Assembly: GCA_949128015.1 (NCBI GenBank)
Contig: CASBRC010000310.1
Location: 1 to 11,696, forward strand
Length of the DNA: 11,696 bases
Source: Synechococcales cyanobacterium PMM_0003
Lineage (GTDB): Bacteria > Cyanobacteriota > Cyanobacteriia > Pseudanabaenales > Pseudanabaenaceae
Direction of reading: 5' to 3'
Below, one piece after another: positions 6,568 to 11,696 of this stretch. Every line of letters starts with the position of its first letter. The stretch's first letter is position 1. The notes below the pieces were generated by a model, which ran no database searches, was not told the DNA's origin, and saw only the letters and a program-made list of their open reading frames with translations. Made by a program: the position numbers and the translations under genes.

Positions 6568-6671
6568 TTTTTCACGACTTTAAATAAAACAATTTTGAAT
6601 CAGGGTCGCTGATGCATCTATTTTAGCCGCAACCAATCACCAAAAAAGTAAATTGCGATCTCTTCCTCGCA

Positions 6672-6714
6672 AAAAATCAGCGTTGCGGCGCTCCGCGCCG
6701 CAACGCTGATTTTT
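6672..6714 (-). terminator. Perfect 20-bp hairpin after the FHA-LuxR gene
   Basis: Arms 6672-6691 and 6695-6714 are exact reverse complements around TCC (apex CGC-TCC-GCG). The stem starts four bases after the stop codon of the minus-strand gene and ends in a T-run on that strand, so it is a strong intrinsic terminator. The mirrored A-run makes it usable in the other direction too. Confidence 0.88.
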
Positions 6715-6718
6715 CACT

Positions 6719-7438
6719 CTAGTTACCGCTGCCGTCTGTGTTATCAGTACCGCTTTCAACGCTAGGACGATAACTTTGCTCAAAGGCATAGCGCACGATC
6801 TGCGAACGATTCTCCAGATTCAGCTTAGTCATGATGCTGCTGAGGTGAGTTTGGACAGTTCTGGGACTAATTTGCAGACGTTTGCCAATTTCTTTATTGG
6901 TGAAGCCTTGGACAACTTGCCAGAAAACTCGCTCTTCGGAAGGGGTAAGCGTAGTTCGAGAGACAGGAGCCGTGGGCTGCTGAAATAACCGCATGTGCTC
7001 ACTCGGTGGGCGGTGTGGCTCACGTTTGTGGGGAGAGAAAAAGTCTATATCAGTTTTGCCTATGGTCATGCGATCGCCACTTTTCAACAAAATGGGGAAA
7101 GTGATCCTTTGTCCGCGCATGAAGGAACCATTGCGGCTGCCAAAATCAACGAGGTAAAAACTGCCAGACTCATTATTGGAACTGCGATTTTTGGGATCTC
7201 CTTTGGCAGGAGCATCAAAAGCATCGTTTTTGGACGCGCCAACGATTTGCAATGTGGCGTGGTAGCGAGAAACCCATTTATCTGTCAATACAATTGAGTT
7301 GTCGTAACCCCGACCAATTGTCCAGAAATCTGCGTTTGTAAGCGGAATCATTTGCTGACCCTCATCTGCATGAACGATCAGATAGGGGTGTGGGTGTAGA
7401 AGTGTCACTGAACTATTAGACAACTTTGTGGTGTGCAT
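6719..7438 (-). CDS. FHA domain-LuxR HTH transcriptional regulator
   Basis: Putative one-chain regulator of 239 aa combining a phosphothreonine-recognition domain with DNA binding. Numbered from the ATG at 7438, the FHA domain spans about 18-133, with GRGYDNSIVL (42-51), Ser57-x-x-His60 and DFGSRNGSF (98-106); Arg43, Ser57 and Asn103 are the canonical peptide-binding residues. A GDRMTIG strand closes it. A LuxR/GerE HTH follows (about 164-217): LTPSEERVFWQVVQGFTNKEIG, then SPRTVQTHLSSIMTKLNL. The polar tail is Gly/Ser/Asp-rich. An FHA insert of about 25 Ser/Asn/Lys residues lies between strands. A TTG three codons upstream (7447) is an alternative start; the ATG is preferred, and no clear ribosome site decides. 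It lacks a receiver domain, so the input is probably a Ser/Thr-kinase phosphoprotein. Its target genes are unknown; the divergent operon at 7726 is a candidate. Confidence 0.88.
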   Translation of the reverse strand: MHTTKLSNSSVTLLHPHPYLIVHADEGQQMIPLTNADFWTIGRGYDNSIVLTDKWVSRYHATLQIVGASKNDAFDAPAKGDPKNRSSNNESGSFYLVDFGSRNGSFMRGQRITFPILLKSGDRMTIGKTDIDFFSPHKREPHRPPSEHMRLFQQPTAPVSRTTLTPSEERVFWQVVQGFTNKEIGKRLQISPRTVQTHLSSIMTKLNLENRSQIVRYAFEQSYRPSVESGTDNTDGSGN

Positions 7439-7565
7439 CTCAATCAATTGCCAATATAACTTATTTATATATTGTGAGACGAGTTTAATAAATTTTGAGT
7501 TCCTTTTTTGGATTCCTGACTTTTGCTGACATATTCTGTCACGTTGATTTATGGCTTTAACTTTT

Positions 7566-7594
7566 TTGATGTCAATCCTATAAGTTTCTATAGT
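7566..7594 (+). promoter_or_regulatory. Possible sigma70-type promoter for the 7726 operon
   Basis: The divergent intergenic stretch 7448-7725 is AT-rich. TTGATG (7566-7571), a 17-bp spacer and TATAGT (7589-7594) fit a housekeeping promoter, leaving a leader of about 125 nt. Directly after it an imperfect stem, TTGATTGCTAT (7594-7604) with ATAGAATCAA (7613-7622), could be an operator or leader hairpin. TGACA-N5-TGTCA at 7527-7541 is another inverted repeat. No promoter for the FHA-LuxR gene could be assigned. Confidence 0.35.
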
Positions 7595-7725
7595 TGATTG
7601 CTATACTCACTCATAGAATCAAAAGTCTTTTCAACATGTGTAAATACGCGAGAAGAAATGAAACTTATATTATTTTTTCTTGATATCACAAATCTTAAAT
7701 TTCAACTAGTTATTGCTAAAAAATA

Positions 7726-8133
7726 ATGATTTGGATTGCGATCGCAATACAGTTAATACTTAGCGCAGGATTGCTATGGGCTTCATGGCAGGTCTGGATG
7801 TTACGCAACGCGCTTAAAGCAACCGTAAAAACCGTAGATGGTTGGACAGAAGCTTGCGAAAATAGTTTGCAAGTATCTACCCCTAGTCTCGAAGTTGCTC
7901 GTGGTGGTGTTGATATGGCACGAGAGAAATACCAAATATTACAAAGCCAATTAGAAAAAGTTCGTAAACTACTGTCTGTACTTACACGTGGTGTATCCTT
8001 TTTAGGGAGTCGTTGGCAACAGTCGCGGAAAAGCGCGAAAGGCGCATCAAACTCTTCAAATAACAGGTCAACCAAAAAGTCGTCAGGCAGAAAGTCGTCA
8101 GGGAGCAAGCATAATGTCAAACGGCGCAGGTAA
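7726..8133 (+). CDS. Membrane-anchored basic protein of unknown function
   Basis: Unrecognised 135-aa protein. Residues 3-24 (WIAIAIQLILSAGLLWASWQ) form a membrane helix or uncleaved signal anchor. A helical region (25-95) with a possible coiled coil follows (EVARGGVDMAREKYQILQSQ, then LEKVRKLL). The tail (100-135) is Ser/Lys/Arg-rich, includes a duplicated KSSG unit and ends in VKRRR. It is probably anchored with the basic tail in the cytoplasm. Its last 20 bases overlap the start of the YtxH-like gene in another frame. The three-gene group (this, YtxH-like, DUF948-like) looks like an envelope-stress or cell-surface unit by analogy with Bacillus ytxG/ytxH, where DUF948 and YtxH proteins are neighbours; the present gene has no such counterpart I can name. 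Confidence 0.8.
   Translation: MIWIAIAIQLILSAGLLWASWQVWMLRNALKATVKTVDGWTEACENSLQVSTPSLEVARGGVDMAREKYQILQSQLEKVRKLLSVLTRGVSFLGSRWQQSRKSAKGASNSSNNRSTKKSSGRKSSGSKHNVKRRR
8076..8105 (+). repeat. 15-bp tandem duplication in the 3' end of the 7726 gene
   Basis: AAAGTCGTCAGGCAG (8076-8090) is followed directly by AAAGTCGTCAGGGAG (8091-8105), one base different. It encodes KSSGR-KSSGS. The changed base turns AGGCAG into AGGGAG, which is placed as the ribosome site of the overlapping YtxH-like gene starting at 8114. Confidence 0.85.
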
Positions 8134-8479
8134 ATTTTTCGGCGGACTAATATTAGGTACGGCGATCGGTGCGGCTGCGGGTATTTTATTTGCGCCACGA
8201 TCGGGCAAAGAAACTCGTCAAGTTTTGAAGCGATCGGCTCAAGATTTACCTCAACTAGCTGAAGATCTGGGTTCTAATGTCCAGTATCAAGCTGATCGCT
8301 TTACGGAGCAGGCGCAACGTACCATTGATGAAGCGCTATTGCGTCTACAGGATGCGATCGCAACTGGACAAGAGGCTAGTCGCAGACTACAGGAAGAATT
8401 AGCCGTATCAATGGGTAGTTCGTCGAATAGTTCTCTCATTGATAGCGATCTTGATCTTGCTGATGAAGATGAAGAATAA
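8114..8479 (+). CDS. YtxH-like protein
   Basis: Protein of 121 aa with the YtxH signature at the N-terminus: GKFFGGLILGTAIGAAAGIL (6-25) then FAPRSGKETRQVL (26-38), a glycine-rich hydrophobic segment followed by a P-R-S-G-K-E-T-R box. The rest is a long amphipathic helix (about 40-98) with even charge, ending in a Ser-rich and strongly acidic tail (SDLDLADEDEE). The hydrophobic segment probably inserts in the membrane. YtxH proteins are general-stress linked in Bacillus but have no proven biochemical role. The ATG overlaps the 3' end of the previous gene by 20 bp and is served by GGGAG at 8101-8105; no later Met would retain the domain, so the overlap is real. The DUF948-like gene starts 43 bp after the stop. 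Confidence 0.87.
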   Translation: MSNGAGKFFGGLILGTAIGAAAGILFAPRSGKETRQVLKRSAQDLPQLAEDLGSNVQYQADRFTEQAQRTIDEALLRLQDAIATGQEASRRLQEELAVSMGSSSNSSLIDSDLDLADEDEE

Positions 8480-8522
8480 GCCCTTAAAACAGTTCTTAAA
8501 GAGTAAACACCTATAGAAAATT

Positions 8523-9053
8523 ATGTCAGAAGCGATCTTTCTGCTGGGTTTGTCATTTTTATTAGTAGTCGTTTGTCTGACAATTCTTTTGCTTACGGCA
8601 ATTCCTGCTTTTAAAGAATTGGCAAAAGCTGCTAATAGTATTATTCGCCTAACAGACACGCTAACGCGAGAGCTACCTGCAACCCTCGAAGCGATTCGCA
8701 TGACAGGGCTTGAGCTAAGTGAGTTGAGCGATGAACTTAACCAAGGCGCAAAAAATGCTGGCGAAGCAGTCAAACAGGTAAATGACGGACTCAAAGGTGT
8801 GCGTCAAAGTGCTTCTAGTGCTTCGATCGCAACTAAAAGTGCATTTGCAGGCATCAAAGCTGGCTTGAAATCTCTCGGTCGTCCCCGTCGCAAAAAGCGA
8901 TCGCCTTCCGATTTGAATCAAGAAAATTTACGCTCTGGTAATCTACCTGCTGAATATTTAGATGAAAACGATATCCCTGACCAAGAGCGACCAATCACTC
9001 CTAATGAAATGCGCTCTGAGAGATCTATGGGAGATTTGACACCAGAAGGTTAA
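8523..9053 (+). CDS. DUF948-like membrane protein
   Basis: Protein of 176 aa. A hydrophobic helix (5-27, IFLLGLSFLLVVVCLTILLL) is followed by a long heptad-like helical region (30-115) rich in Leu, Ala and Glu, as in the DUF948 group, which often sits next to YtxH genes. A basic patch GRPRRKKRS (119-127) and an acidic/proline-rich tail complete it. Topology is likely N-terminus out, coiled coil and tail in the cytoplasm, although this is a guess. It ends at a hairpin shared with the convergent PerR-like gene. Its place in the same transcription unit as the YtxH-like gene (43-bp gap) fits a functional pair. Function unknown. Confidence 0.82.
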   Translation: MSEAIFLLGLSFLLVVVCLTILLLTAIPAFKELAKAANSIIRLTDTLTRELPATLEAIRMTGLELSELSDELNQGAKNAGEAVKQVNDGLKGVRQSASSASIATKSAFAGIKAGLKSLGRPRRKKRSPSDLNQENLRSGNLPAEYLDENDIPDQERPITPNEMRSERSMGDLTPEG

Positions 9054-9082
9054 AAAATCAATCGCTTAGCAATTAATTTTTT
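9052..9082. terminator. Hairpin spanning the stop codons of two convergent genes
   Basis: AAAAAATCAATCGC (9052-9065), loop TTA, GCAATTAATTTTTT (9069-9082). On the minus strand the two mismatched positions become G-U pairs, so the fold is stronger for the PerR-like transcript. The hairpin includes parts of both stop codons (9051-9053 and 9081-9083) and has U-runs in both directions. Confidence 0.7.
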
Positions 9083-9500
9083 AATGGTTACAGCGATCGC
9101 AAACGCCATTTACAGTTACTTCATAGCTATCTACCTTTAAGCCTGAGCGGATTTGCTGAAAGCCTAATCCTTCAAAGCTATTCCAAGCAATATCCTCGAT
9201 CTCACCACAGCATCTACACCGAAAATGATGATGCGGTTCGACATTGGCATCATAACGACATACACCTTGTTCTAATAAAACCTCGCGGACTAGCCCTGCG
9301 TCGCGCAAAGTTTGGAGTGACAGATAAACTGTTGCTTGCGAAGAAGTAGGAGCATTTTGATTGAGATCGATCAAGATTTGCTCAGCAGTTGGATGATCGT
9401 AGCGATCAAGTAAATTTGCATAGACAGCAAAGCGCTGTGGGGTAACGCGCAGCCCCTTTGATTTCAATATTTGAACTACTCGATCTGCTTGCTTTTGCAT
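9081..9500 (-). CDS. perR: PerR-like peroxide-sensing Fur-family repressor
   Basis: Fur-family repressor of 139 aa. The winged HTH is RVTPQRFAVYANL (18-30) with HPTAEQI (36-42) and TVYLSLQTLRDAGLV (57-71). Regulatory-metal ligands align with Bacillus PerR: His36, Asp84, His90, His92 and Asp103; the Asp (not Glu) at 103 is the residue associated with peroxide sensing. Structural zinc is bound by Cys95-x-x-Cys98 and Cys134-x-x-Cys137; Cys97 is an extra cysteine in the first pair (CRCC). AGGAGG (9509-9514, minus) stands eight bases before the ATG, an unusually strong ribosome site for this window. It is divergent from a type II peroxiredoxin, as slr1738 and sll1621 are in Synechocystis (from memory), where PerR represses the peroxiredoxin gene. 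A generic iron Fur or Zur is less likely given residue 103 and the neighbour. Confidence 0.86.
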   Translation of the reverse strand: MQKQADRVVQILKSKGLRVTPQRFAVYANLLDRYDHPTAEQILIDLNQNAPTSSQATVYLSLQTLRDAGLVREVLLEQGVCRYDANVEPHHHFRCRCCGEIEDIAWNSFEGLGFQQIRSGLKVDSYEVTVNGVCDRCNH

Positions 9501-9561
9501 ATAAACATCCTCCTAGCTTCTAGCCGAACATCTTCCATCAAACTTTTGGAGCTAAAAAATC

Positions 9562-9587
9562 CAACTAGAAATTTCAACTGAAAATTT
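9562..9587. repeat. 13-bp tandem repeat upstream of perR
   Basis: CAACTAGAAATTT (9562-9574) and CAACTGAAAATTT (9575-9587) are adjacent and agree at 11 of 13 positions. They lie 62-87 bp upstream of the perR start and could be a binding site pair or chance slippage. Confidence 0.5.
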
Positions 9588-9592
9588 CACAG

Positions 9593-9610
9593 GTAACTAT
9601 ATATAGTCAC
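9593..9610. promoter_or_regulatory. 18-bp near-palindrome upstream of perR
   Basis: GTAACTATA-TATAGTCAC has 9-bp arms with a single mismatched pair, 93 bp before perR. It may be an operator for perR itself; no -35/-10 pair could be fixed around it. Confidence 0.35.
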
Positions 9611-9611
9611 T

Positions 9612-9715
9612 TACAGCAAATCCTGAACAAACCCGCCACTAGATTTTTTATAAAAGCCCCGCTTCGCGGGGCTTTTATAAAAAATCTGGGTTTGGTTTGA
9701 TTGCAATCTGCTGTA
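9612..9715. mobile_element. Putative 104-bp MITE-like element with TA ends and a 22-bp hairpin core
   Basis: The ends are TACAGCA and TGCTGTA, exact reverse complements, and a weaker similarity continues inward on both sides (CAAACCC-like). TA at both outer edges fits a TA target duplication as made by IS630/Tc1-mariner elements. The core is a perfect hairpin: arms 9641-9662 and 9666-9687 around TTC, apex CGC-TTC-GCG. It carries no ORF. It lies between the starts of two divergent genes, where no terminator is needed. Confidence 0.45.
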
Positions 9716-9791
9716 GATCGCCACTATATCATCTCTAACTAGGAATTACAAGTATATTAAAACCTATCAAAAAACTAAATAATTATAGGTA

Positions 9792-9822
9792 TTGACTAAT
9801 TTCTAAATAAGAATTATTCTTA
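9792..9822 (+). promoter_or_regulatory. prx promoter with overlapping PerR-box-like palindrome
   Basis: TTGACT (9792-9797), a 17-bp spacer and TATTCT (9815-9820) form a sigma70-type promoter. A perfect 7-1-7 palindrome, TAAGAAT-T-ATTCTTA (9808-9822), covers the -10 box; 7-1-7 is the architecture of Fur/PerR operators. Repression by the divergently encoded PerR-like protein is inferred. The start codon is 35 bp downstream. Confidence 0.6.
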
Positions 9823-9857
9823 AAGATGTTCATAAAAGACTTAGCTCAAAGAAAAAT

Positions 9858-10430
9858 ATGGCAGTTATCGAAACCGTACCAAACGTTGTTTTTAAGACCC
9901 GTGTACGTGATGAATCTGTAGAAGGTTCTAACCCTTATCGTTGGGAAGACAAAACTACTCAAGATCTATTTGCTGGTAAGAAAGTTGTAGTTTTCTCACT
10001 ACCTGGTGCATTCACTCCTACATGCTCCTCCAATCACCTTCCTCGCTATGAAGAGCTTTATGAAGAATTCAAGGCTCTAGGCGTTGACGCGATTATCTGT
10101 ATTTCTGTAAACGACGCATTTGTTATGTTCAAATGGGGCAAAGAAGTCGGTGCTAAGAATGTATTCTTGCTCCCCGATGGTACTGGCGAATTTACTCGTA
10201 AGATGGAAATGCTAGTTGACAAATCGAATATTGGCTTTGGACTTCGCTCTTGGCGCTATTCGATGTTGGTAAATGATAGCAAAATCGAAAAAATCTTCGT
10301 AGAAGCTGGTTTTTCTGATAATTGTCCAACCGATCCTTTTGAAGTTTCTGACGCTGACACGATGTTGGCTTACCTCAAGGGTGTTGAGTCCACTGGTGTA
10401 TCTGCACCACGTTTGGCATTTGTTGGTTAA
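9858..10430 (+). CDS. Type II (Prx5-like) peroxiredoxin
   Basis: Thiol peroxidase of 190 aa reducing H2O2 and alkyl hydroperoxides, probably cytosolic. The active site is PGAFTPTCS (49-57), peroxidatic Cys56, with Thr53 and the catalytic Arg (Arg130 in [10 protein letters not shown]). Cys81 lies 25 residues on, the spacing of the resolving cysteine in plant type II peroxiredoxins; Cys156 is a third. [21 protein letters not shown] (92-112) is the family's second conserved block. The reductant is likely glutaredoxin or thioredoxin. It corresponds to Sll1621 of Synechocystis, from memory. The promoter has a PerR-box-like palindrome. The flavoprotein gene at 10505 follows, past a hairpin. No distinctive ribosome site is seen before the ATG at 9858. 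Confidence 0.94.
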   Translation: MAVIETVPNVVFKTRVRDESVEGSNPYRWEDKTTQDLFAGKKVVVFSLPGAFTPTCSSNHLPRYEELYEEFKALGVDAIICISVNDAFVMFKWGKEVGAKNVFLLPDGTGEFTRKMEMLVDKSNIGFGLRSWRYSMLVNDSKIEKIFVEAGFSDNCPTDPFEVSDADTMLAYLKGVESTGVSAPRLAFVG

Positions 10431-10435
10431 TCTTT

Positions 10436-10474
10436 AAGAGCAGATATTATCGCAACGCGATAATATCTGCTCTT
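10436..10474 (+). terminator. Perfect 18-bp hairpin after the peroxiredoxin gene
   Basis: Arms 10436-10453 and 10457-10474 are exact reverse complements around AAC (apex CGC-AAC-GCG). The stem is AT-rich and followed by TGCATA, not a T-run beyond the arm's CTCTT, so termination is probably incomplete and some transcripts may enter the flavoprotein gene 30 bp on. Confidence 0.65.
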
Positions 10475-10504
10475 TGCATACGACTTAATTTAATTGGGGT
10501 GGTC

Positions 10505-11509
10505 ATGAAACTCTCTAGCAAAAATTTAAATGAACGCCTTGAGACTGTCTACGATGCAATCGTTGTTGGCGGCGGCATGGGCGGACTATCGGCAGCGATA
10601 TATTTGGCTCGTTATGGGCTTAAGTGCTTAGTGATCGAAAAAGGAAAAGGGCGATCGCTATGGATGCAAGATTTGCGTAACTATGTCGGACTTGATCCGC
10701 ATGTTTCGGGAAGTCATGTACTAAATCATGGAACTAAACAAGCTTTAGAGTGGGGAGCCGATCATCTGCGCGGCTATGTTGAAGAAGTAATTGATGAAGG
10801 CGAAACCTTTGCTGTCAGAGTTAAAGTTGGTAAGAAAGATAGTATCTATCCAGTTTTTCGCGGTAAGTACGTGATTGCTGCTTCGGGAATTATGGACAAT
10901 TTGCCTCAGTTAGAAGATATGCAGAATGTCTATGACTATGCGGGCTACACACTTCATGTCTGCATGATTTGCGATGGTTATGATATGTGGGATCAGAAGG
11001 CAGTTTTGATTGCGAATACAGAATCTCAGATTAATGCGGCTTTTGTCTTGAACTGGTTCACGCCCTATATTTCAGTATTAACTCACGGTTTATGCTCAGT
11101 GAGCGACACCATGAAACAGAAGCTTGCCGAACATGGATATCCACTATACGAAACTGCGATCGCAAAGTTCCACGGTAAAAATCACAAGCTTAGTGGGGTA
11201 GAACTCACTGATGGCACAATTGTGGAAGCGACAACTGGATTAGTTGGCATGGGTTCTGTTTATCACAATCATTACCTTAAAGGTATTGCAGGGCTGGAAT
11301 GGGATGGACAGAATTTAGTTACGAACGATATGGCAAAGACTAGTCATGATCGCATTTTTGCGCTTGGTGATCTGAAGAAAGGCTTGAATCAAGTATCGAT
11401 CGCAGTTGCCGATGGTACTGCCGCAGCAACTCAAATCTGGCGCAATATCCGTCGTGCTAGCCCACCACGTAAATGGGAAGAGAATATCAAGGTTCTCACC
11501 ACTGTTTAA
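10505..11509 (+). CDS. Thioredoxin-reductase-like flavoprotein disulfide oxidoreductase, NADPH motif degraded
   Basis: Flavoprotein of 334 aa. The FAD site is present: VVGGGMGGLSAAIYLARYG (20-38) with the acidic Glu45 after it, ASG (126-128), and the C-terminal FALGDL (285-290). The redox pair is Cys153-Met-Ile-Cys156 in HVCMICDGY, placed as in bacterial thioredoxin reductase. The expected second dinucleotide motif (GGGDSA) is instead AVLIANTESQINAA (166-179), and the HRR loop is absent, so NADPH use is doubtful. This fits the cyanobacterial relatives I recall as DDOR (Slr0600-type, diflavin-linked) or ferredoxin-dependent enzymes; assignment is inferred. A GTG two codons upstream (10499) is an alternative start; ATG at 10505 after GGGGTGG is preferred. 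It follows the peroxiredoxin with one intervening hairpin, so it may share redox duty with it. Confidence 0.85.
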   Translation: MKLSSKNLNERLETVYDAIVVGGGMGGLSAAIYLARYGLKCLVIEKGKGRSLWMQDLRNYVGLDPHVSGSHVLNHGTKQALEWGADHLRGYVEEVIDEGETFAVRVKVGKKDSIYPVFRGKYVIAASGIMDNLPQLEDMQNVYDYAGYTLHVCMICDGYDMWDQKAVLIANTESQINAAFVLNWFTPYISVLTHGLCSVSDTMKQKLAEHGYPLYETAIAKFHGKNHKLSGVELTDGTIVEATTGLVGMGSVYHNHYLKGIAGLEWDGQNLVTNDMAKTSHDRIFALGDLKKGLNQVSIAVADGTAAATQIWRNIRRASPPRKWEENIKVLTTV

Positions 11510-11543
11510 AGAAAAAGCCTCGCAATACGAGGCTTTTTCTTTA
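11507..11543 (+). terminator. Rho-independent terminator of the flavoprotein gene
   Basis: Arms 11507-11522 and 11528-11543 are exact reverse complements (16 bp) around CAATA. The left arm begins with the TAA stop codon, and the right arm holds a run of five T then CTTTA. The 5-nt loop differs from the 3-nt loops of the other hairpins. Confidence 0.88.
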
Positions 11544-11568
11544 GCTTGACCAAATATTTTCAGTGTAT

Positions 11569-11614
11569 GGCTTCGACTCCGCTCAGCCATCGATGGCTGA
11601 GCGGAGTCGAAGCC
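11569..11614. repeat. 46-bp perfect palindrome (TTCGACTCCGCTCAGCC type)
   Basis: Bases 11569-11591 and 11592-11614 are exact reverse complements with no spacer, centred on CATCGATG. GGCTTCGACTCCGCTCAGCC is, to my recollection, a short sequence repeated in many cyanobacterial and other genomes. It lies 25 bp beyond the terminator of the flavoprotein gene; the remaining 82 bp to the window end hold a HIP1 site and no gene I can support. Confidence 0.75.
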
Positions 11615-11696
11615 AGTCTCATAGATAGTTGGTACTTTATTTTCGCGCTCGTCCCTAGCGATCGCCTTTGATCGCCTTATGCTCCTGATTGCTACC

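Noticed and set aside
6776..7297. Plus-strand open frames opposite the FHA-LuxR gene
   Set aside because: They are antisense to a gene with clear FHA and HTH motifs and have no recognisable content of their own.
7716..8198. 160-codon minus-strand open frame opposite the 7726 gene
   Set aside because: The plus strand has a membrane helix, tandem repeat and coupled YtxH gene; the minus frame has only low-complexity LPDD-like repeats from the duplicated DNA.
1..11696. tRNA, rRNA, CRISPR array or phage genes
   Set aside because: No cloverleaf with a GGTTCGAATC-type arm, no regularly spaced repeats and no integrase, capsid or Cas motifs were seen on either strand.

Overview
The window is chromosomal DNA of a cyanobacterium. 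At least 16 copies of the octamer GCGATCGC (the HIP1 repeat of cyanobacteria) occur in 11.7 kb. The genes include an RbcR-type LysR regulator, a PAM68 photosystem II (PSII) assembly factor, a phycobilisome-like protein and a PerR/type II peroxiredoxin pair, all typical of that phylum. Overall style (AT-leaning DNA, many perfect hairpins with tiny loops) suggests a non-heterocystous lineage such as Pseudanabaena, but that is inference.

Layout. 1-1388 (minus): the 5' part of hisC, then rbcR, with a perfect hairpin between them. 1408-5187 (plus): an unrecognised two-domain protein, then a compact set of five genes: an adrenodoxin-type [2Fe-2S] ferredoxin, a V4R protein, a 96-aa protein with a repeated motif, a bilin-less phycobilisome-like protein and a second V4R protein. 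These resemble, from memory, the Synechocystis slr0144-slr0148 part of a cluster linked to PSII assembly. 5216-6567 (minus): PAM68, rpsO (S15) and a 41-aa membrane protein. The V4R operon and PAM68 converge on a 36-bp perfect inverted repeat. 6719-7438 (minus): a regulator joining an FHA domain to a LuxR-type HTH. 7726-9053 (plus): three membrane-anchored or helical small proteins (unknown, YtxH-like, DUF948-like), the first two overlapping. 9081-9500 (minus): a PerR-like Fur protein. 9858-11509 (plus): type II peroxiredoxin and a thioredoxin-reductase-like flavoprotein with an intact CxxC but a degraded NADPH-binding motif. The right edge has a 46-bp perfect palindrome.

How the genes work together. 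Two themes stand out. One is PSII/thylakoid biogenesis: the ferredoxin-V4R-phycobilisome-like operon with PAM68 on the opposite strand. The other is peroxide and thiol redox control: PerR, divergent peroxiredoxin with a 7-1-7 palindrome over its -10 region, and the flavoprotein that may reduce a partner disulfide.

Non-coding structure is unusually rich. Six perfect hairpins with 3-nt loops share the apex CGC-NNN-GCG although their stems differ. Most sit at, or overlap, a stop codon, but one lies between two divergent genes inside a 104-bp TA-flanked element that looks like a MITE.
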